This document shows, piece by piece, positions 20,189 to 29,166 of a DNA stretch of 64,000 nucleotides. The DNA is from Variovorax gracilis (GTDB lineage Bacteria > Pseudomonadota > Gammaproteobacteria > Burkholderiales > Burkholderiaceae_C), in contig NZ_JASZYF010000001.1 of NCBI RefSeq assembly GCF_030317115.1, forward strand, positions 682,001 to 746,000, given 5' to 3'. Positions within the stretch are counted from its first letter, which is position 1; the number at the start of each line of letters is the position of its first letter. The notes below the pieces were generated by a model. That model did no database searches, was not told the origin of the DNA, and saw only the letters and a list, made by a program, of their open reading frames with translations. A program made the position numbers and the translations under genes.

Positions 20189-20734
20189 TCACCTCTTTGC
20201 CACCTCGGCCACGCGCTCGCCGAACGCACGCGCGGTGTCGAGGTCGCCCCGCGCCATCTCTGCCGGGCTCGCGTCGGTGGGCGAAGTGGTCAGCAGGCCG
20301 TTGTAGCCGCCGACGTAGTTGATCGAATCGCGCTTCGCCGCCTTGTCGTTGCTCGGCATGATGCCGAGGCTGACCCACAGGCCGCCGTGCTGCATGGCGA
20401 GATGCCAGAGGTAAGTCAGCGTCGCGTCCTTGTCGCCGTTCATGGCCGCGCTGTTGCTGAAGCCGGCGAACAGCTTGTCCTTCCAGCCCTGCTTGAACCA
20501 GACCTTGGACGAAGCGTCCGCGAATTTCTTGAACTGCCAGCTCGCGCCGCCCATGTAGGTGGGCGAGCCAAAAATGATGGCATCCGCCGCGGCGAGCATC
20601 TCCCAGCCCTGGGCCGGCAGATTGCCATCCGCATCGATCGCCAGCAGATGCGCGCCAGCGCCTTCAGCCACCGCCTGGGCAACGCGCTGTGTGTGACCGT
20701 AGCCCGAATGAAAAACCACAACGATCTCAGTCAT
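20189..20734 (-). CDS. Flavodoxin-fold NAD(P)H:quinone oxidoreductase (WrbA-like)
   Basis: This 181-residue flavodoxin-family protein probably binds FMN and reduces quinones by two electrons. The N-terminal strand and P-loop read EIVVVFHSGYGHTQRVAQAV, the GSPTYMGGASWQFKKF segment is the second FMN loop, and the GGLWVSLG region closes the fold. WrbA proteins have a TDG-like start and about 200 residues, so this is a shorter relative. It is downstream of doxX and two pirins on the same strand, which fits a small redox-protective cluster; that grouping is inferred from neighbourhood only. Confidence 0.85.
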   Translation of the reverse strand: MTEIVVVFHSGYGHTQRVAQAVAEGAGAHLLAIDADGNLPAQGWEMLAAADAIIFGSPTYMGGASWQFKKFADASSKVWFKQGWKDKLFAGFSNSAAMNGDKDATLTYLWHLAMQHGGLWVSLGIMPSNDKAAKRDSINYVGGYNGLLTTSPTDASPAEMARGDLDTARAFGERVAEVAKR

Positions 20735-20787
20735 CGATTTTCCCTAGTGAATGAGTCGCCGCCGATCGTACGGCGTCTCAAGCCAGA

Positions 20788-20823
20788 AACACCACGGGCC
20801 GGCTCGGCCGGTCCGCGGGTGTT
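20788..20823 (-). terminator. Hairpin after doxX, possible terminator
   Basis: The stretch folds into a two-part stem: outer arms AACACC and GGTGTT, and inner arms GGGCCGGC and GCCGGTCC around a 3-base loop. It begins about 13 bases beyond the doxX stop on the minus strand. Only a short T run follows on that strand, so termination may be weak. Confidence 0.5.
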
Positions 20824-20836
20824 GAGAGCCCGGGGG

Positions 20837-21274
20837 TTACTTCTTGTCGATGCTGAACCGGCCGGCGCCGAGCGCGGCGATAGCGAGCAGACCGCCAGCG
20901 ATCGCGATGTTCTTGAAGAACATCAACTGGTTGATGTACGCCTTGTCGGCCGGCATGGCCCAGTAGTTGTGGAAGAACACCGCTGTCGCGACCGTGAAGA
21001 CGGCAAGGATGATCGACACGATGCGCGTCTTGTAGCCGACGAGCAGCAACAGGCCGAGGCCGAGTTCCACGACGATCGCGATGACCGCGCCGAGCTGCGG
21101 CAACGGCAGGCCGACGGCGCCGATGTAGCCGACCACGCCGGCAAAGCCGGCGATCTTGCCGAAGCCGGCGGGCACGAAGAGCAAGGCGATCAGTACGCGA
21201 CCGATCAGTGCCAGCGTGTCTTGCGCGGCGCCGGCGGGTGCCGGAGCGGCAAAGGTGTTTGCAGTGGTGGACAT
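20837..21274 (-). CDS. DoxX family membrane protein
   Basis: The 145-residue product has about four membrane helices of the DoxX type. The region ALIGRVLIALLFVPAGFGKIAGFAGVVGYI is the family N-terminal signature and GLGLLLLVGYKTRI ends the third helix. Members are implicated in oxidative-stress complexes and respiration, but the molecular activity is unsettled. It stands 38 bases downstream of the second pirin gene and upstream of the flavodoxin-like gene, all on the minus strand. Confidence 0.87.
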   Translation of the reverse strand: MSTTANTFAAPAPAGAAQDTLALIGRVLIALLFVPAGFGKIAGFAGVVGYIGAVGLPLPQLGAVIAIVVELGLGLLLLVGYKTRIVSIILAVFTVATAVFFHNYWAMPADKAYINQLMFFKNIAIAGGLLAIAALGAGRFSIDKK

Positions 21275-21312
21275 GGGATGGACTCCTGGGTTGAAAAAAT
21301 GGGTTGCGCAGC

Positions 21313-22014
21313 TCAGGCCGCGAGATCGAACACCAGCACCTCGGCGTTCTTGCCGGCAGCGAGCGTCAGTTGCGATTCGCCTTCGAGCAAGGCTGCATCG
21401 CCGGTAGCGAGCTTCGTGCCATTGGCCTCGAGTTCGCCGCGCACAAGATGCACGTAGCTCTTGCGCTTCGGGTCGAGCGTCAGGCTGGCTTTTTCGTCGC
21501 CGTCGAGCAGACCTGCGAACAGGCGCGCATCGGCATGCACCAGCACCGAACCGTCGACGCCGTCCGGCGAGGCGACCAGCCGCAGCTTGCCGCGCTTGTC
21601 GGCCTCGGGAAAGGTCTTTTGCTCGTAGCCCGGTGCGATGCCCCGCACGTTGGGCTCGATCCAGATCTGCAGGAAGTGCGTGTCTTCGTCGGCCTTGTGG
21701 TTGAACTCGCTGTGCATCACGCCGCGGCCGGCGCTCATGCGCTGAACGTCGCCCGGAGGAATGGATTCGACATTGCCCATGCTGTCCTTGTGAGCGAGCT
21801 CGCCGGACAGCACGTAGCTGATGATTTCCATGTCCTTGTGGCCATGGGTGCCGAAGCCGGCGCCCGCGGCGACGCGGTCTTCGTTGATCACCCGCAGGTT
21901 GCCGAACCCCATGTGGGCCGGGTCGTAGTACCCCGCAAAGGAGAAGCTGTGGAAGGAACGCAGCCAGCCGTGATCGGCATAACCGCGTTCCTGGGATTTA
22001 CGGACTTGCAACAT
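21313..22014 (-). CDS. Pirin family protein (YhhW-like bicupin)
   Basis: This 233-residue pirin is close in size to E. coli YhhW (231), a quercetin 2,3-dioxygenase. The start MLQVRKSQERG has a GGAG ribosome site 7-8 bases upstream, so the long in-frame extension is rejected. The N-terminal cupin has GTHGHKDMEII and AGRGVMHSEFN, supplying three His and one Glu for iron; the C-terminal domain is the pirin_C type. It diverges from a LysR gene across 146 bases that hold a TGAT/ATCA-rich palindrome, so the LysR protein is its probable regulator. Confidence 0.91.
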   Translation of the reverse strand: MLQVRKSQERGYADHGWLRSFHSFSFAGYYDPAHMGFGNLRVINEDRVAAGAGFGTHGHKDMEIISYVLSGELAHKDSMGNVESIPPGDVQRMSAGRGVMHSEFNHKADEDTHFLQIWIEPNVRGIAPGYEQKTFPEADKRGKLRLVASPDGVDGSVLVHADARLFAGLLDGDEKASLTLDPKRKSYVHLVRGELEANGTKLATGDAALLEGESQLTLAAGKNAEVLVFDLAA

Positions 22015-22119
22015 CGTTGAACTCCTGCCCTCGTCTCGAGGACTCTTCGAATGCCGCGCCCTGTGCGCAGCGGATGTGTGGAACTTTAGGGCCGGGACCC
22101 CGAGCCAAAAGCAATGGCG

Positions 22120-22147
22120 TTTGATGGCATCATTCAAATTTTTTGAT
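22120..22147. promoter_or_regulatory. Candidate LysR-type operator between pirin and lysR
   Basis: The divergent spacer holds overlapping dyads: TTTGA-N9-TCAAA (22120-22138), a perfect TGATGGCATCA (22122-22132) and ATCA-N11-TGAT (22129-22147). The last fits the T-N11-A core typical of LysR-type binding sites. It is 14 bases from the regulator start and about 105 from the pirin start. Confidence 0.6.
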
Positions 22148-22160
22148 CGATCGGACTGCC

Positions 22161-23114
22161 ATGCCTACCGCCCGCGATGTCCTGACGCCCGATGCGCTGT
22201 CGATGCTGCAGACCGTGGCGAGCACCGGCAGCTTTGCCGCCGCGGCCCGCACCCTGAACGTGGTGCCGAGCGCCCTGAGCTACCGCGTTCGGCTGATCGA
22301 GGATGCACTGGACGTCCTGCTGTTCGACCGCAGCGGACGGCAGGCCCGGGTGACCGAAGCCGGAATGGAACTGTTGCGCGAGGCCTCGCGGTTGCTGGGC
22401 GAAATCGACGCAGTGGCCAACCGTGTCAAACGCGTGGCCACGGGTTGGGAACCGATGCTCACCATCGCGGTCGACAGCGTCATCGCGCGCGATCCGCTTC
22501 TCGACCTCGTCAACGCCTTCTACGCGCTCGAACCGCCGACACGCCTCAAGCTGCGCGACGAGACCCTGCTGGGCACCATCGAGGCGCTGACCAGCGGCGA
22601 AGCCGATCTTGCCGTCGGTGCGGTCCTCGACGCAGCCAGCCTGGCCTTCACGGCGACGGGCATCCGCAGCCGGCCGCTCGGGGAATTCGCCTTCGTCTAT
22701 GCGGTCGCGCCACACCATCCGCTGGCGCGGGTCGAGGAACCGCTGAGCGACGAAGTGCTGCGCCAGCATCGCGCCGTCGCCGCCGCCGATTCGTCTCGCT
22801 CGGGCCCGAGCATGACGGTCAATCTGGTCGGCGGCCAGGACGTCCTCACGGTGCCGACCATGCAGGCCAAGCTGGCCGCGCAACTGCACGGTCTGGGCGG
22901 CGGATTTCTTCCCGAGCCTCTGGCGCGTCCGTACATCGAGGCCGGTCATCTGGTCGAACGGCGCACCGAGCGTGTCCCGCCCGTCGCCACCATGCATTGC
23001 GCCTGGCGCGTTCGCACGGCGGGGCAGCCCGGGCGAGGAATGCAGTGGTGGCTGGAACAGTTCGAACACGAAGGTACGCGTCGCGCGCTTCTCGAGCGCC
23101 ACCGCGGTCGATGA
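22161..23114 (+). CDS. LysR family transcriptional regulator
   Basis: The 317-residue regulator has an N-terminal winged helix-turn-helix (SMLQTVASTGSFAAAARTLN, then SALSYRVRLIEDALDVLLF) and a C-terminal substrate-binding domain from about residue 95. The ATG at 22161 is preferred over an upstream TTG at 22143 because it fits the family start. Regulators of this type commonly sit divergent from pirin genes and respond to redox or aromatic signals. The effector is unknown. Confidence 0.92.
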   Translation: MPTARDVLTPDALSMLQTVASTGSFAAAARTLNVVPSALSYRVRLIEDALDVLLFDRSGRQARVTEAGMELLREASRLLGEIDAVANRVKRVATGWEPMLTIAVDSVIARDPLLDLVNAFYALEPPTRLKLRDETLLGTIEALTSGEADLAVGAVLDAASLAFTATGIRSRPLGEFAFVYAVAPHHPLARVEEPLSDEVLRQHRAVAAADSSRSGPSMTVNLVGGQDVLTVPTMQAKLAAQLHGLGGGFLPEPLARPYIEAGHLVERRTERVPPVATMHCAWRVRTAGQPGRGMQWWLEQFEHEGTRRALLERHRGR

Positions 23115-23166
23115 GGCCGACAACCCGGTTAGAGTGCTCCGACTGCCACACCAACACGAGACTGCC

Positions 23167-24237
23167 ATGACCCTCCGACCCATCGCCGACCGCCACCGAT
23201 CCAATGCATCGCGCCACTTCGCCGTCGTCGGCGCGGGCATCGCGGGCGTCGCATGCGCCCGCACGCTGCTCCAGGCAGGGCACCGCGTCACCGTGTTCGA
23301 GCGTGAAGCCGGCGCCGGCGGCCGCATGGCGAGCGAATCGACGACCTTCGGCCGGTTCGACAGCGGTGCCCAGTACTTCACCGTGCGCGACCCCCGCTTT
23401 GCGCGCGCTCTCGAAACCGCGCCCCAGGTCTGCAAGCCCTGGAGCGCAAACCTCGTGCGCGTGCTCGACGCGCACGGCCGCGTTGCCGAAGCCGCCCTTC
23501 CCGCGCTCGAGCGACATTGGGTGGCGCAGCCCGGCATGGACGCGCTGGTCGCGCATTGGGCCGTGCCGCTGGGCGATTCGCTCGTGACGCAAACGCAAGT
23601 GACCCACATCGAACGCGACGCGCTCGACGCCAAGCGCTGGCAGTTGCGCACCGCGGGCCTCGATGATTCGACGCACGTCTATTCCGGTTTCGACACGGTG
23701 CTTCTGGCAGTGCCACCTTCCCGCACACGGGCCCTGCTCGACAACGGCAAGCTGTCGCAGGAGCTCAGCCAGAAGATCGAAACGGTCCGAATCGCACCGT
23801 GCTGGACCTTGATGATCGCCTTCCCGCAGGCCAACCAGCCGACCATGTCGCACCTCGGTCCGCAGTGGAATGCCGCGCGCAGCACGCACCATCGCGTCGC
23901 ATGGCTCGCGCGCGAATCGTCCAAGCCCGGCCGCGATCGCATCGAGCGCTGGACCTTGCAGGCCAGCGCAGCGTGGTCCCAGGAGCACCTGCGCGATGAC
24001 GCGCCGAGAGTGGAAGCCAAGCTGCTGCGCGCCTTCGCCGAGATCACCGGCATCCGCGCCGAGCCTTCGCACGCACAGGCGCGCTGCTGGGCGGAGGCAC
24101 AGACGCAGGTTCCCGTCGGAAAGCCGCATCTGTGGGACGCCAAGACGCGCATCGGCGTCGCGGGCGACTGGTGCACGGGGCATCGGGTCGAGGACGCTTT
24201 CCTGTCCGGCCTCACGCTGGCGCTCAAAGTCGCTTGA
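23167..24237 (+). CDS. Renalase-like NAD(P)/FAD-dependent amine oxidoreductase
   Basis: This 356-residue flavoprotein has a Rossmann dinucleotide motif ([21 protein letters not shown], about residues 18-38), the [12 protein letters not shown] segment typical of amine-oxidase-like proteins, [12 protein letters not shown], and a C-terminal FAD motif [19 protein letters not shown]. Bacterial renalases oxidise mis-formed 2-DHNAD(P) and 6-DHNAD(P); whether this member does so is uncertain. The start is the ATG at 23167, placed 52 bases after lysR. gluQ follows 16 bases later. Confidence 0.86.
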   Translation: MTLRPIADRHRSNASRHFAVVGAGIAGVACARTLLQAGHRVTVFEREAGAGGRMASESTTFGRFDSGAQYFTVRDPRFARALETAPQVCKPWSANLVRVLDAHGRVAEAALPALERHWVAQPGMDALVAHWAVPLGDSLVTQTQVTHIERDALDAKRWQLRTAGLDDSTHVYSGFDTVLLAVPPSRTRALLDNGKLSQELSQKIETVRIAPCWTLMIAFPQANQPTMSHLGPQWNAARSTHHRVAWLARESSKPGRDRIERWTLQASAAWSQEHLRDDAPRVEAKLLRAFAEITGIRAEPSHAQARCWAEAQTQVPVGKPHLWDAKTRIGVAGDWCTGHRVEDAFLSGLTLALKVA

Positions 24238-24253
24238 CCCGCCTCTCTCGGTG

Positions 24254-25168
24254 ATGCTTCGGATCGGCCGGTTCGCGCCTTCGCCCACGGGGCCGCTGCA
24301 CGCGGGGTCGCTGGTGGCGGCACTCGCCAGTTGGCTGGATGTGCGAGCGAGAGGTCCGCAGGCCCGCTGGCTCGTGCGCATCGAGGATGCCGACACCGAG
24401 CGTTGCCTCCCTGGCCTGGGAGAAGAAATCCTCCAACAGCTTGCCGCATGCGGATTGACGCCGGACGAAGCGCCCGTCTGGCAAACCCGGCGCACTGGCC
24501 TCTACCAACGGGCGCTCGACAAGCTCAAGGCCGCGCAGCAGGCCTACCCCTGTGGTTGTTCGCGCAAGGACATCGACGAGGCATTGGCACGCAGCGGCAT
24601 CGTGCATGCGCGCCACGGCGAGCGCGTCTACCCGGGCACCTGCCGCGACGGACTGCACGGCAAGCCGGCGCGTGCATGGCGCTTTGCCGCCACCAGGTTC
24701 GAAGCCGATCGGGGGTCCTCGTCACTTCAGTGGACGGACCGCCGCCTCGGAAGCCAGGCGCAGGACGTGACTCGCGAGGTCGGCGACTTCGTGCTCAAGC
24801 GGGCCGACGGCCCCTGGGCCTATCAGCTCGCCGTCGTGGTCGACGACGCCGATCAGGGTGTGACCGATGTCGTGCGCGGCGAAGACCTGGCGGACAACAC
24901 GGCGCGCCAGATCCTGCTTCAGCAAGCGCTTGGCGTGCCCACGCCGAGCTACCTGCACACCCCACTGGTGTGGGGAGCCGATGGCGACAAGCTCTCCAAG
25001 CAGAACGGGGCAACGCCGCTGAATACCGCCACACCGGCGGACGCGCTGGCGGCCCTGAACTCGGCTGCGCAGGTGCTGGGTCTGACCGCAACGAGCGCAT
25101 CATCGGCAGCCGCAGCGCTCGCGGCCTGGGTGCCTCAATGGCGCGAACTCTACAATCCGCGGCCGTGA
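24254..25168 (+). CDS. gluQ: Glutamyl-Q tRNA(Asp) synthetase
   Basis: GluQ-RS (YadB) attaches glutamate to queuosine at position 34 of tRNA-Asp. The 304-residue protein is a truncated class I GluRS catalytic core with no anticodon-binding domain. The HIGH-like motif is HAGS in [15 protein letters not shown], the KMSKS-like motif is KLSKQ, and a zinc site is formed by Cys-Gly-Cys after YP together with YPGTCR. The start at 24254 lies just after a GTG that could also serve. It forms a TGATG junction with trmB. E. coli gluQ follows dksA instead, so the context differs. Confidence 0.93.
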   Translation: MLRIGRFAPSPTGPLHAGSLVAALASWLDVRARGPQARWLVRIEDADTERCLPGLGEEILQQLAACGLTPDEAPVWQTRRTGLYQRALDKLKAAQQAYPCGCSRKDIDEALARSGIVHARHGERVYPGTCRDGLHGKPARAWRFAATRFEADRGSSSLQWTDRRLGSQAQDVTREVGDFVLKRADGPWAYQLAVVVDDADQGVTDVVRGEDLADNTARQILLQQALGVPTPSYLHTPLVWGADGDKLSKQNGATPLNTATPADALAALNSAAQVLGLTATSASSAAAALAAWVPQWRELYNPRP

Positions 25169-25917
25169 TGACCAGCCCCACTACCGACCTCCCCCGCGAT
25201 CCGCCGGACGACATTCCGGCCGGCGAAGAACCCACTGGCGAGGCGCATCCGCTGCATCGCCGCCTGAAAAGCTTCGTCAAGCGCGGCGGGCGCACGACCG
25301 AAGGCCAGGCTCGGGCCTACGAGCAATTCGGACCGCAGTTCCTGCTGCCCTACAGCGCCGCGCCGCTCGACTTCGACGCCGCCTTCGGCCGCAACGCGCC
25401 GACCATCCTCGAGATCGGCTTCGGCATGGGCGAGGCCACCGCGCACATCGCCGCACTGATGCCGGAGAAGAACTTCCTCTGCTGCGAAGTGCATGAGCCC
25501 GGTGTCGGTGCGCTGCTCAAGCGCATCGGCGAGCAAAACCTGCAGAACATCCGCATCTGCGCACATGACGCTGTCGATGTACTGGACCACATGCTGCTGC
25601 CGGCGACCCTGGCCGGCGTGCATGTGTTCTTTCCGGACCCGTGGCACAAGACGCGACACAACAAGCGGCGGCTGATCCAGCCACCCTTCGTTCGCAAGCT
25701 GGCGGAACACCTGGCGCCCGCCGGCTACCTGCATTGCGCCACCGACTGGCAACCCTACGCCGAGCAGATGCTCGAGGTGCTGTCGCAGGAGCCGCTTCTG
25801 CGCAACACGGCCGAAGGCTATGCGCCCAAGCCGGCCTACCGCCCGCTCACCAAGTTCGAGAACCGCGGCCTCAAGCTCGGCCACGGCGTGTGGGACGTGG
25901 TGTTCGAACGCGTCTGA
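25168..25917 (+). CDS. trmB: tRNA (guanine-N7)-methyltransferase
   Basis: TrmB methylates G46 in the variable loop of tRNAs using SAM. The 249-residue protein has an N-terminal acidic/proline-rich extension of about 30 residues, then the SAM-binding motif [12 protein letters not shown], the [10 protein letters not shown] acidic loop, and the tRNA-binding/catalytic [15 protein letters not shown] motif with DWQPYAEQM downstream. The ending [17 protein letters not shown] is the family C-terminus. Translation is probably coupled to gluQ, giving a short tRNA-modification operon with the oxidoreductase upstream. Confidence 0.96.
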   Translation: MTSPTTDLPRDPPDDIPAGEEPTGEAHPLHRRLKSFVKRGGRTTEGQARAYEQFGPQFLLPYSAAPLDFDAAFGRNAPTILEIGFGMGEATAHIAALMPEKNFLCCEVHEPGVGALLKRIGEQNLQNIRICAHDAVDVLDHMLLPATLAGVHVFFPDPWHKTRHNKRRLIQPPFVRKLAEHLAPAGYLHCATDWQPYAEQMLEVLSQEPLLRNTAEGYAPKPAYRPLTKFENRGLKLGHGVWDVVFERV

Positions 25918-25926
25918 GCAGCACGC

Positions 25927-26487
25927 TCAGTTCGCCAGGATCGGACTGCGCTTTTCGGTTTCGAGCCGCTGTTGCCCGCGCACGGCCTCGCACTGCGCGT
26001 GAGGCTTGAATGCGGGCTTCAGGCATTGAGCGGCCATGCATCGCGCAGCGGCGAAGAAGTTCAGGCCCGAGCAGGCTGCGCCCGGGTCGGCGGAATCACG
26101 CGGCGTGGGTCGGGTCGCTGCAACAGGCCTGGTGACCCTTTCCTTCTGGATGGCCGCTGCGCGAGACGGAAGGGATGGCGATGAAGCCGCCGCCGGCTCG
26201 GCCTTGTAGACCGCGCCCGGGCCCGAGAGCATCCACCCCGCCGCCGAACCCACGGTCAGCGCAACCGCCAGTGCCCTGATGGTGAACCATGCGCCCTTGT
26301 CCAGCTCATGTGCCGGTACCAACGCAGGTCTTGGCATCGTCTTCCGGGACGTCTCCGGCGGTGGTGTAAACCCCGTCCGTTCGAATCCCGGCGATGAGAG
26401 AGCTGCTGGCTGCGGGCGCGCGCACTCGATGCAGAACTTGGCAATACCGCGGTTCTCGGCGTCGCAAATCGGGCATCTCGCCTTCAT
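25927..26487 (-). CDS. Membrane protein with N-terminal zinc ribbon, function unknown
   Basis: This 186-residue protein is not recognised beyond its architecture. Residues 5-22 form a zinc ribbon (CPICDAENRG then FCIEC), a linker rich in Pro and Ser follows, and one membrane segment lies near residues 70-90 (IRALAVALTVGSAAGWML). The periplasmic or cytoplasmic tail has four cysteines (ACSG, RCMAAQC, QCEA), which could form disulfides or a second metal site. It is downstream of another unknown gene on the same strand by 12 bases and converges with trmB. Confidence 0.65.
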   Translation of the reverse strand: MKARCPICDAENRGIAKFCIECARPQPAALSSPGFERTGFTPPPETSRKTMPRPALVPAHELDKGAWFTIRALAVALTVGSAAGWMLSGPGAVYKAEPAAASSPSLPSRAAAIQKERVTRPVAATRPTPRDSADPGAACSGLNFFAAARCMAAQCLKPAFKPHAQCEAVRGQQRLETEKRSPILAN

Positions 26488-26499
26488 CTTGGCTGGAGG

Positions 26500-26937
26500 T
26501 CAGTGCGTGAGGACGGGAAGGTTGTCGGCCTCGCCGGCCACAAGGCCTTGCGCCGCCAGCAGGTTTCTTTGCGCCGCCATGATGAGCGCGGCCCGGTAGG
26601 CCGAGCGGCTCGCGATCTTGGTGTGGGTGATGAGCGCCTGCCACTCGCGCTCGAGATCCTGCCGAGACCGCGCGGCAGGCTTGCTCATCAGCGCTTGGCT
26701 GACATCGACCAGTGCGGCCGCCGAACTGAGGCAGATGTTGATGGCCGACTGCGCGGCGCTGGCCCGAAAGCGCTGTTCTTCGTTCTGCGGATCGCCGCGC
26801 AGGGCTTCGAGAGGGACGTTGGCGGTGGGCCCGTGGTACGGGGCGCCTTGCAGTTCGCTGTCAGCGTGGGCGAGCACCTTTTCGATGGTGGCCAGCGCGT
26901 TTTCCAGCAGTGCGATATCGAGTGACTTTGGCTTCAT
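26500..26937 (-). CDS. Uncharacterised helical protein
   Basis: I do not recognise this 145-residue product. It has no signal peptide or membrane segment and is predicted mostly helical, with alanine-rich stretches (QSAINICLSSAAALVDVSQAL and AYRAALIMAAQRN) and a central GAPYHGPTANVPLEALRG loop. The ATG at 26937 is chosen because it has a GGAT-type ribosome site and the sequence upstream loses coding character; the frame itself runs further to 27027. It heads a two-gene minus-strand unit with the zinc-ribbon protein. Confidence 0.6.
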   Translation of the reverse strand: MKPKSLDIALLENALATIEKVLAHADSELQGAPYHGPTANVPLEALRGDPQNEEQRFRASAAQSAINICLSSAAALVDVSQALMSKPAARSRQDLEREWQALITHTKIASRSAYRAALIMAAQRNLLAAQGLVAGEADNLPVLTH

Positions 26938-27166
26938 TTCATCCAGCCGGATGGATTCCGGTCCGACGGGAATGGTGACAGCGGATGGCACTTTCGCACT
27001 GTGCAAAATGCCACACTGGACATACAAAAGTTTACAAATCCAGAGCCTCCTGCACCCTGTCGAAGCACCCCCTGGCCGTCAAGAGGCGACTTGCCGTGAC
27101 TTACTGCCTTCTTCTAAGGCATCGAAGTTGCTACATTTTTTTGTCAATTACAACGAAAGGTGTCTG

Positions 27167-28339
27167 ATGGATTTGTCACGCAGGACCTGGCTCGGCAAGG
27201 CTGGCGCCGCACTGTTGCTCGGCGGCGGGCTGCATGCGGACCGGACGAGCCACGCCCAGACGGCGGCACGCGCCAGTGCCTCCGCTGCGCGGACCGTGGT
27301 CCTGGGTCAATCGGTTCCCTTGACTGGCGCCGCCAGCGAAATCGGCCTGGCATTCGCCGCGGGTTGCCGGCTCTATGCGACCGAATTCAACGAAGGCAGT
27401 GCCAACAGCGGCATCCAGCTCAAGCTGGTGCAACTCGACGATGGCTACGACGCCTCGCGTGCGGCAGCGAACGCCCGCACTCTCCTAGGCACCGACAAGG
27501 CGGACATGCTCTTCGGCTTCGTCGGGACGGCCAGCAGCGAAGCCGGCGCAACCGCCGCTGCGCAACAGGGCTCGGTGCTGTTCGCGCCCTTCGCGGCTGC
27601 CGACAGCCTGCGCGCGGCGAGTCATCCCAACGTGTTCCACGTGCGCCCCAGCATGGCCGACGAAGCCTTCAAGATCGTCCGCCAGTGCACCACCGTCGGA
27701 CAAACGCGCATCGCATTGGTCGGCGACGACGACGCGATGGGCCGCGCGGGTCTCGCGGCGGTGCAGCAGGCGGTGACCGAACTGAAGCTCGCACCCTTGG
27801 TCGCGTCCGCCCTGGTGCCTGCGGCGGGCGACAAGCTGGATGCTGCGCTCGCGGATGTGCAGAAGCAATCGCCCCAGGCAGTCATCCTGGTGTCTCTCTC
27901 GGGCACCACGTCCAACGTCATCCGCAAGCTGCGCAAGAGCGGCTATTCCGGAACCTTCATGGCGTTCTCGATCGTGGGCATCGATCCGCTCTACACCGCG
28001 CTCGGCAAGGACATCGGCGGCATCGTGATCTCCCAGGTGGTGCCCTCGCCGCGCCCCTCGGCGATCCCGATCGTCAAGGAATATCTCGCCGCCGTCGACA
28101 ACTCCGACCAGACGCCGTCGTATGAAGGTCTCGAAGGCTTCATCGCCACCAAGGCGGCCGGTGAAGCGGTGCGCCGCGCGGGCCGCGGCTTCACGCCGGC
28201 GGCACTCCAGCGCGCCATGGCCGGCATGACGGACTACGACGTGGGCGGCTTCCGCATCAACCTGCGGCCGGGCCTGCGCGATCCGGCGCGCACCATCGAC
28301 CTCATCAGCATCACCAAGGACGGGCGCGTGCTTCGTTGA
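27167..28339 (+). CDS. Orphan LivJ-type ABC substrate-binding protein
   Basis: This 390-residue periplasmic binding protein of the Leu/Ile/Val receptor family (Peripla_BP_6) has a twin-arginine-like leader (LSRRTWLGKAGAALLLGGG) and begins its mature fold near VVLGQSVPLTGAASEIG. The two-lobe pattern is clear, with DDGYDASRAAANARTLL in lobe one and LVGDDDAMGRAGLAAVQ in lobe two. No permease or ATPase gene is adjacent, so it must share a transporter encoded elsewhere or act as a sensor ligand. The start is the ATG at 27167; upstream bases 26938-27166 are AT-rich and probably hold its promoter. It converges with the crp-like gene by 9 bases. Confidence 0.86.
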   Translation: MDLSRRTWLGKAGAALLLGGGLHADRTSHAQTAARASASAARTVVLGQSVPLTGAASEIGLAFAAGCRLYATEFNEGSANSGIQLKLVQLDDGYDASRAAANARTLLGTDKADMLFGFVGTASSEAGATAAAQQGSVLFAPFAAADSLRAASHPNVFHVRPSMADEAFKIVRQCTTVGQTRIALVGDDDAMGRAGLAAVQQAVTELKLAPLVASALVPAAGDKLDAALADVQKQSPQAVILVSLSGTTSNVIRKLRKSGYSGTFMAFSIVGIDPLYTALGKDIGGIVISQVVPSPRPSAIPIVKEYLAAVDNSDQTPSYEGLEGFIATKAAGEAVRRAGRGFTPAALQRAMAGMTDYDVGGFRINLRPGLRDPARTIDLISITKDGRVLR

Positions 28340-28348
28340 CGCGACGCC

Positions 28349-29062
28349 CTACCCGGCGCTGCCCAACTGTTGCAGTGCGTCGAGGGAAAGCAGTTCGATC
28401 CGTCCGTAGCCCAACGCGATCACGCCCTCGTGCGCCAGCGCGTTGAGCTCCTTCGACAAGGTCTGACGCGTCACGCCGAGCATCATCGCCAGCGCCTCCT
28501 GAGGCAGCGCCACGCTGCGGCGCGGCTCGGGCGATTGCGTTGCATCGCCGCGCGCCAATGCAAGCAGCCGGCGTGCCACCCGCGCGCGCAATCCGCGCAG
28601 CGTGGCATCCTCCATCAGCCCGTACAGGCCGCGCACGCGCGCTGCCAGCAATGCGGCGATCGCACGCGCAAAGGCCGCGCCCTGCATGTGCTGCGCGAAG
28701 GCCTCGAAGGGAACGGCCAGCAGGTCCAGGGCGGACAGAGCCGTCGCATCATGCGTGCGCGGGGAGCCGTCGATCAGGCTGATCTCGCCGAACCAGTTGC
28801 CGGGCTCCAGCACGGCGAGGATCGCTTCGCGGCCGTCGTGCCGCAGCGTCGAGATCTTGATCGTCCCCGCGGCCAGCCCGAAGAAGGCCGCGCCCGCCAC
28901 GTGGACCGGATCGCCCTGCCTGAACACCATCGCACCGCGCCGAACGTGGATCAGTTCGGCCGAACCGAGAAGCCCTTCGCGTTGCGGGCGGGGCATGGAG
29001 GCGAACCACGGGTTGTCTTCCACCGCGGCACGATGCGCGGCGGACAGGCGTGGTCTGGGCAT
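28349..29062 (-). CDS. Crp/Fnr family transcriptional regulator
   Basis: This 237-residue regulator has an N-terminal cyclic-nucleotide-binding-like beta barrel (AMVFRQGDPVHVAGAAFFGLAAG, then GNWFGEISLIDGSPRTHDATA) and a C-terminal winged helix with the recognition helix in QEALAMMLGVTRQTLSKELN. The four N-terminal cysteines of Fnr are absent, so it is not an oxygen-sensing Fe-S type. The start at 29062 has a GGAAG ribosome site. The divergent spacer to the HD-domain gene holds a perfect TGTCA-N6-TGACA dyad, the expected type of site for this family. Confidence 0.91.
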   Translation of the reverse strand: MPRPRLSAAHRAAVEDNPWFASMPRPQREGLLGSAELIHVRRGAMVFRQGDPVHVAGAAFFGLAAGTIKISTLRHDGREAILAVLEPGNWFGEISLIDGSPRTHDATALSALDLLAVPFEAFAQHMQGAAFARAIAALLAARVRGLYGLMEDATLRGLRARVARRLLALARGDATQSPEPRRSVALPQEALAMMLGVTRQTLSKELNALAHEGVIALGYGRIELLSLDALQQLGSAG

Positions 29063-29097
29063 GAGGGCACTTCCGGGGGTTAACGAGGGCGCCCGAT

Positions 29098-29113
29098 TGT
29101 CAAATTCCTGACA
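29098..29113. promoter_or_regulatory. Crp/Fnr-type box, TGTCA-N6-TGACA
   Basis: A perfect inverted repeat lies in the 104-base spacer between the Crp/Fnr gene and the HD-domain gene. If the TACAGT at 29135-29140 is the -10 of the HD operon, transcription would start near 29147 and the dyad would be centred near -41.5, the class II activator position. The -10 assignment is inferred. Confidence 0.6.
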
Positions 29114-29166
29114 GTTCAGAGTCAAGCTCGGGTCTACAGTGGGCCGCATACCAAGGAGACACCACG

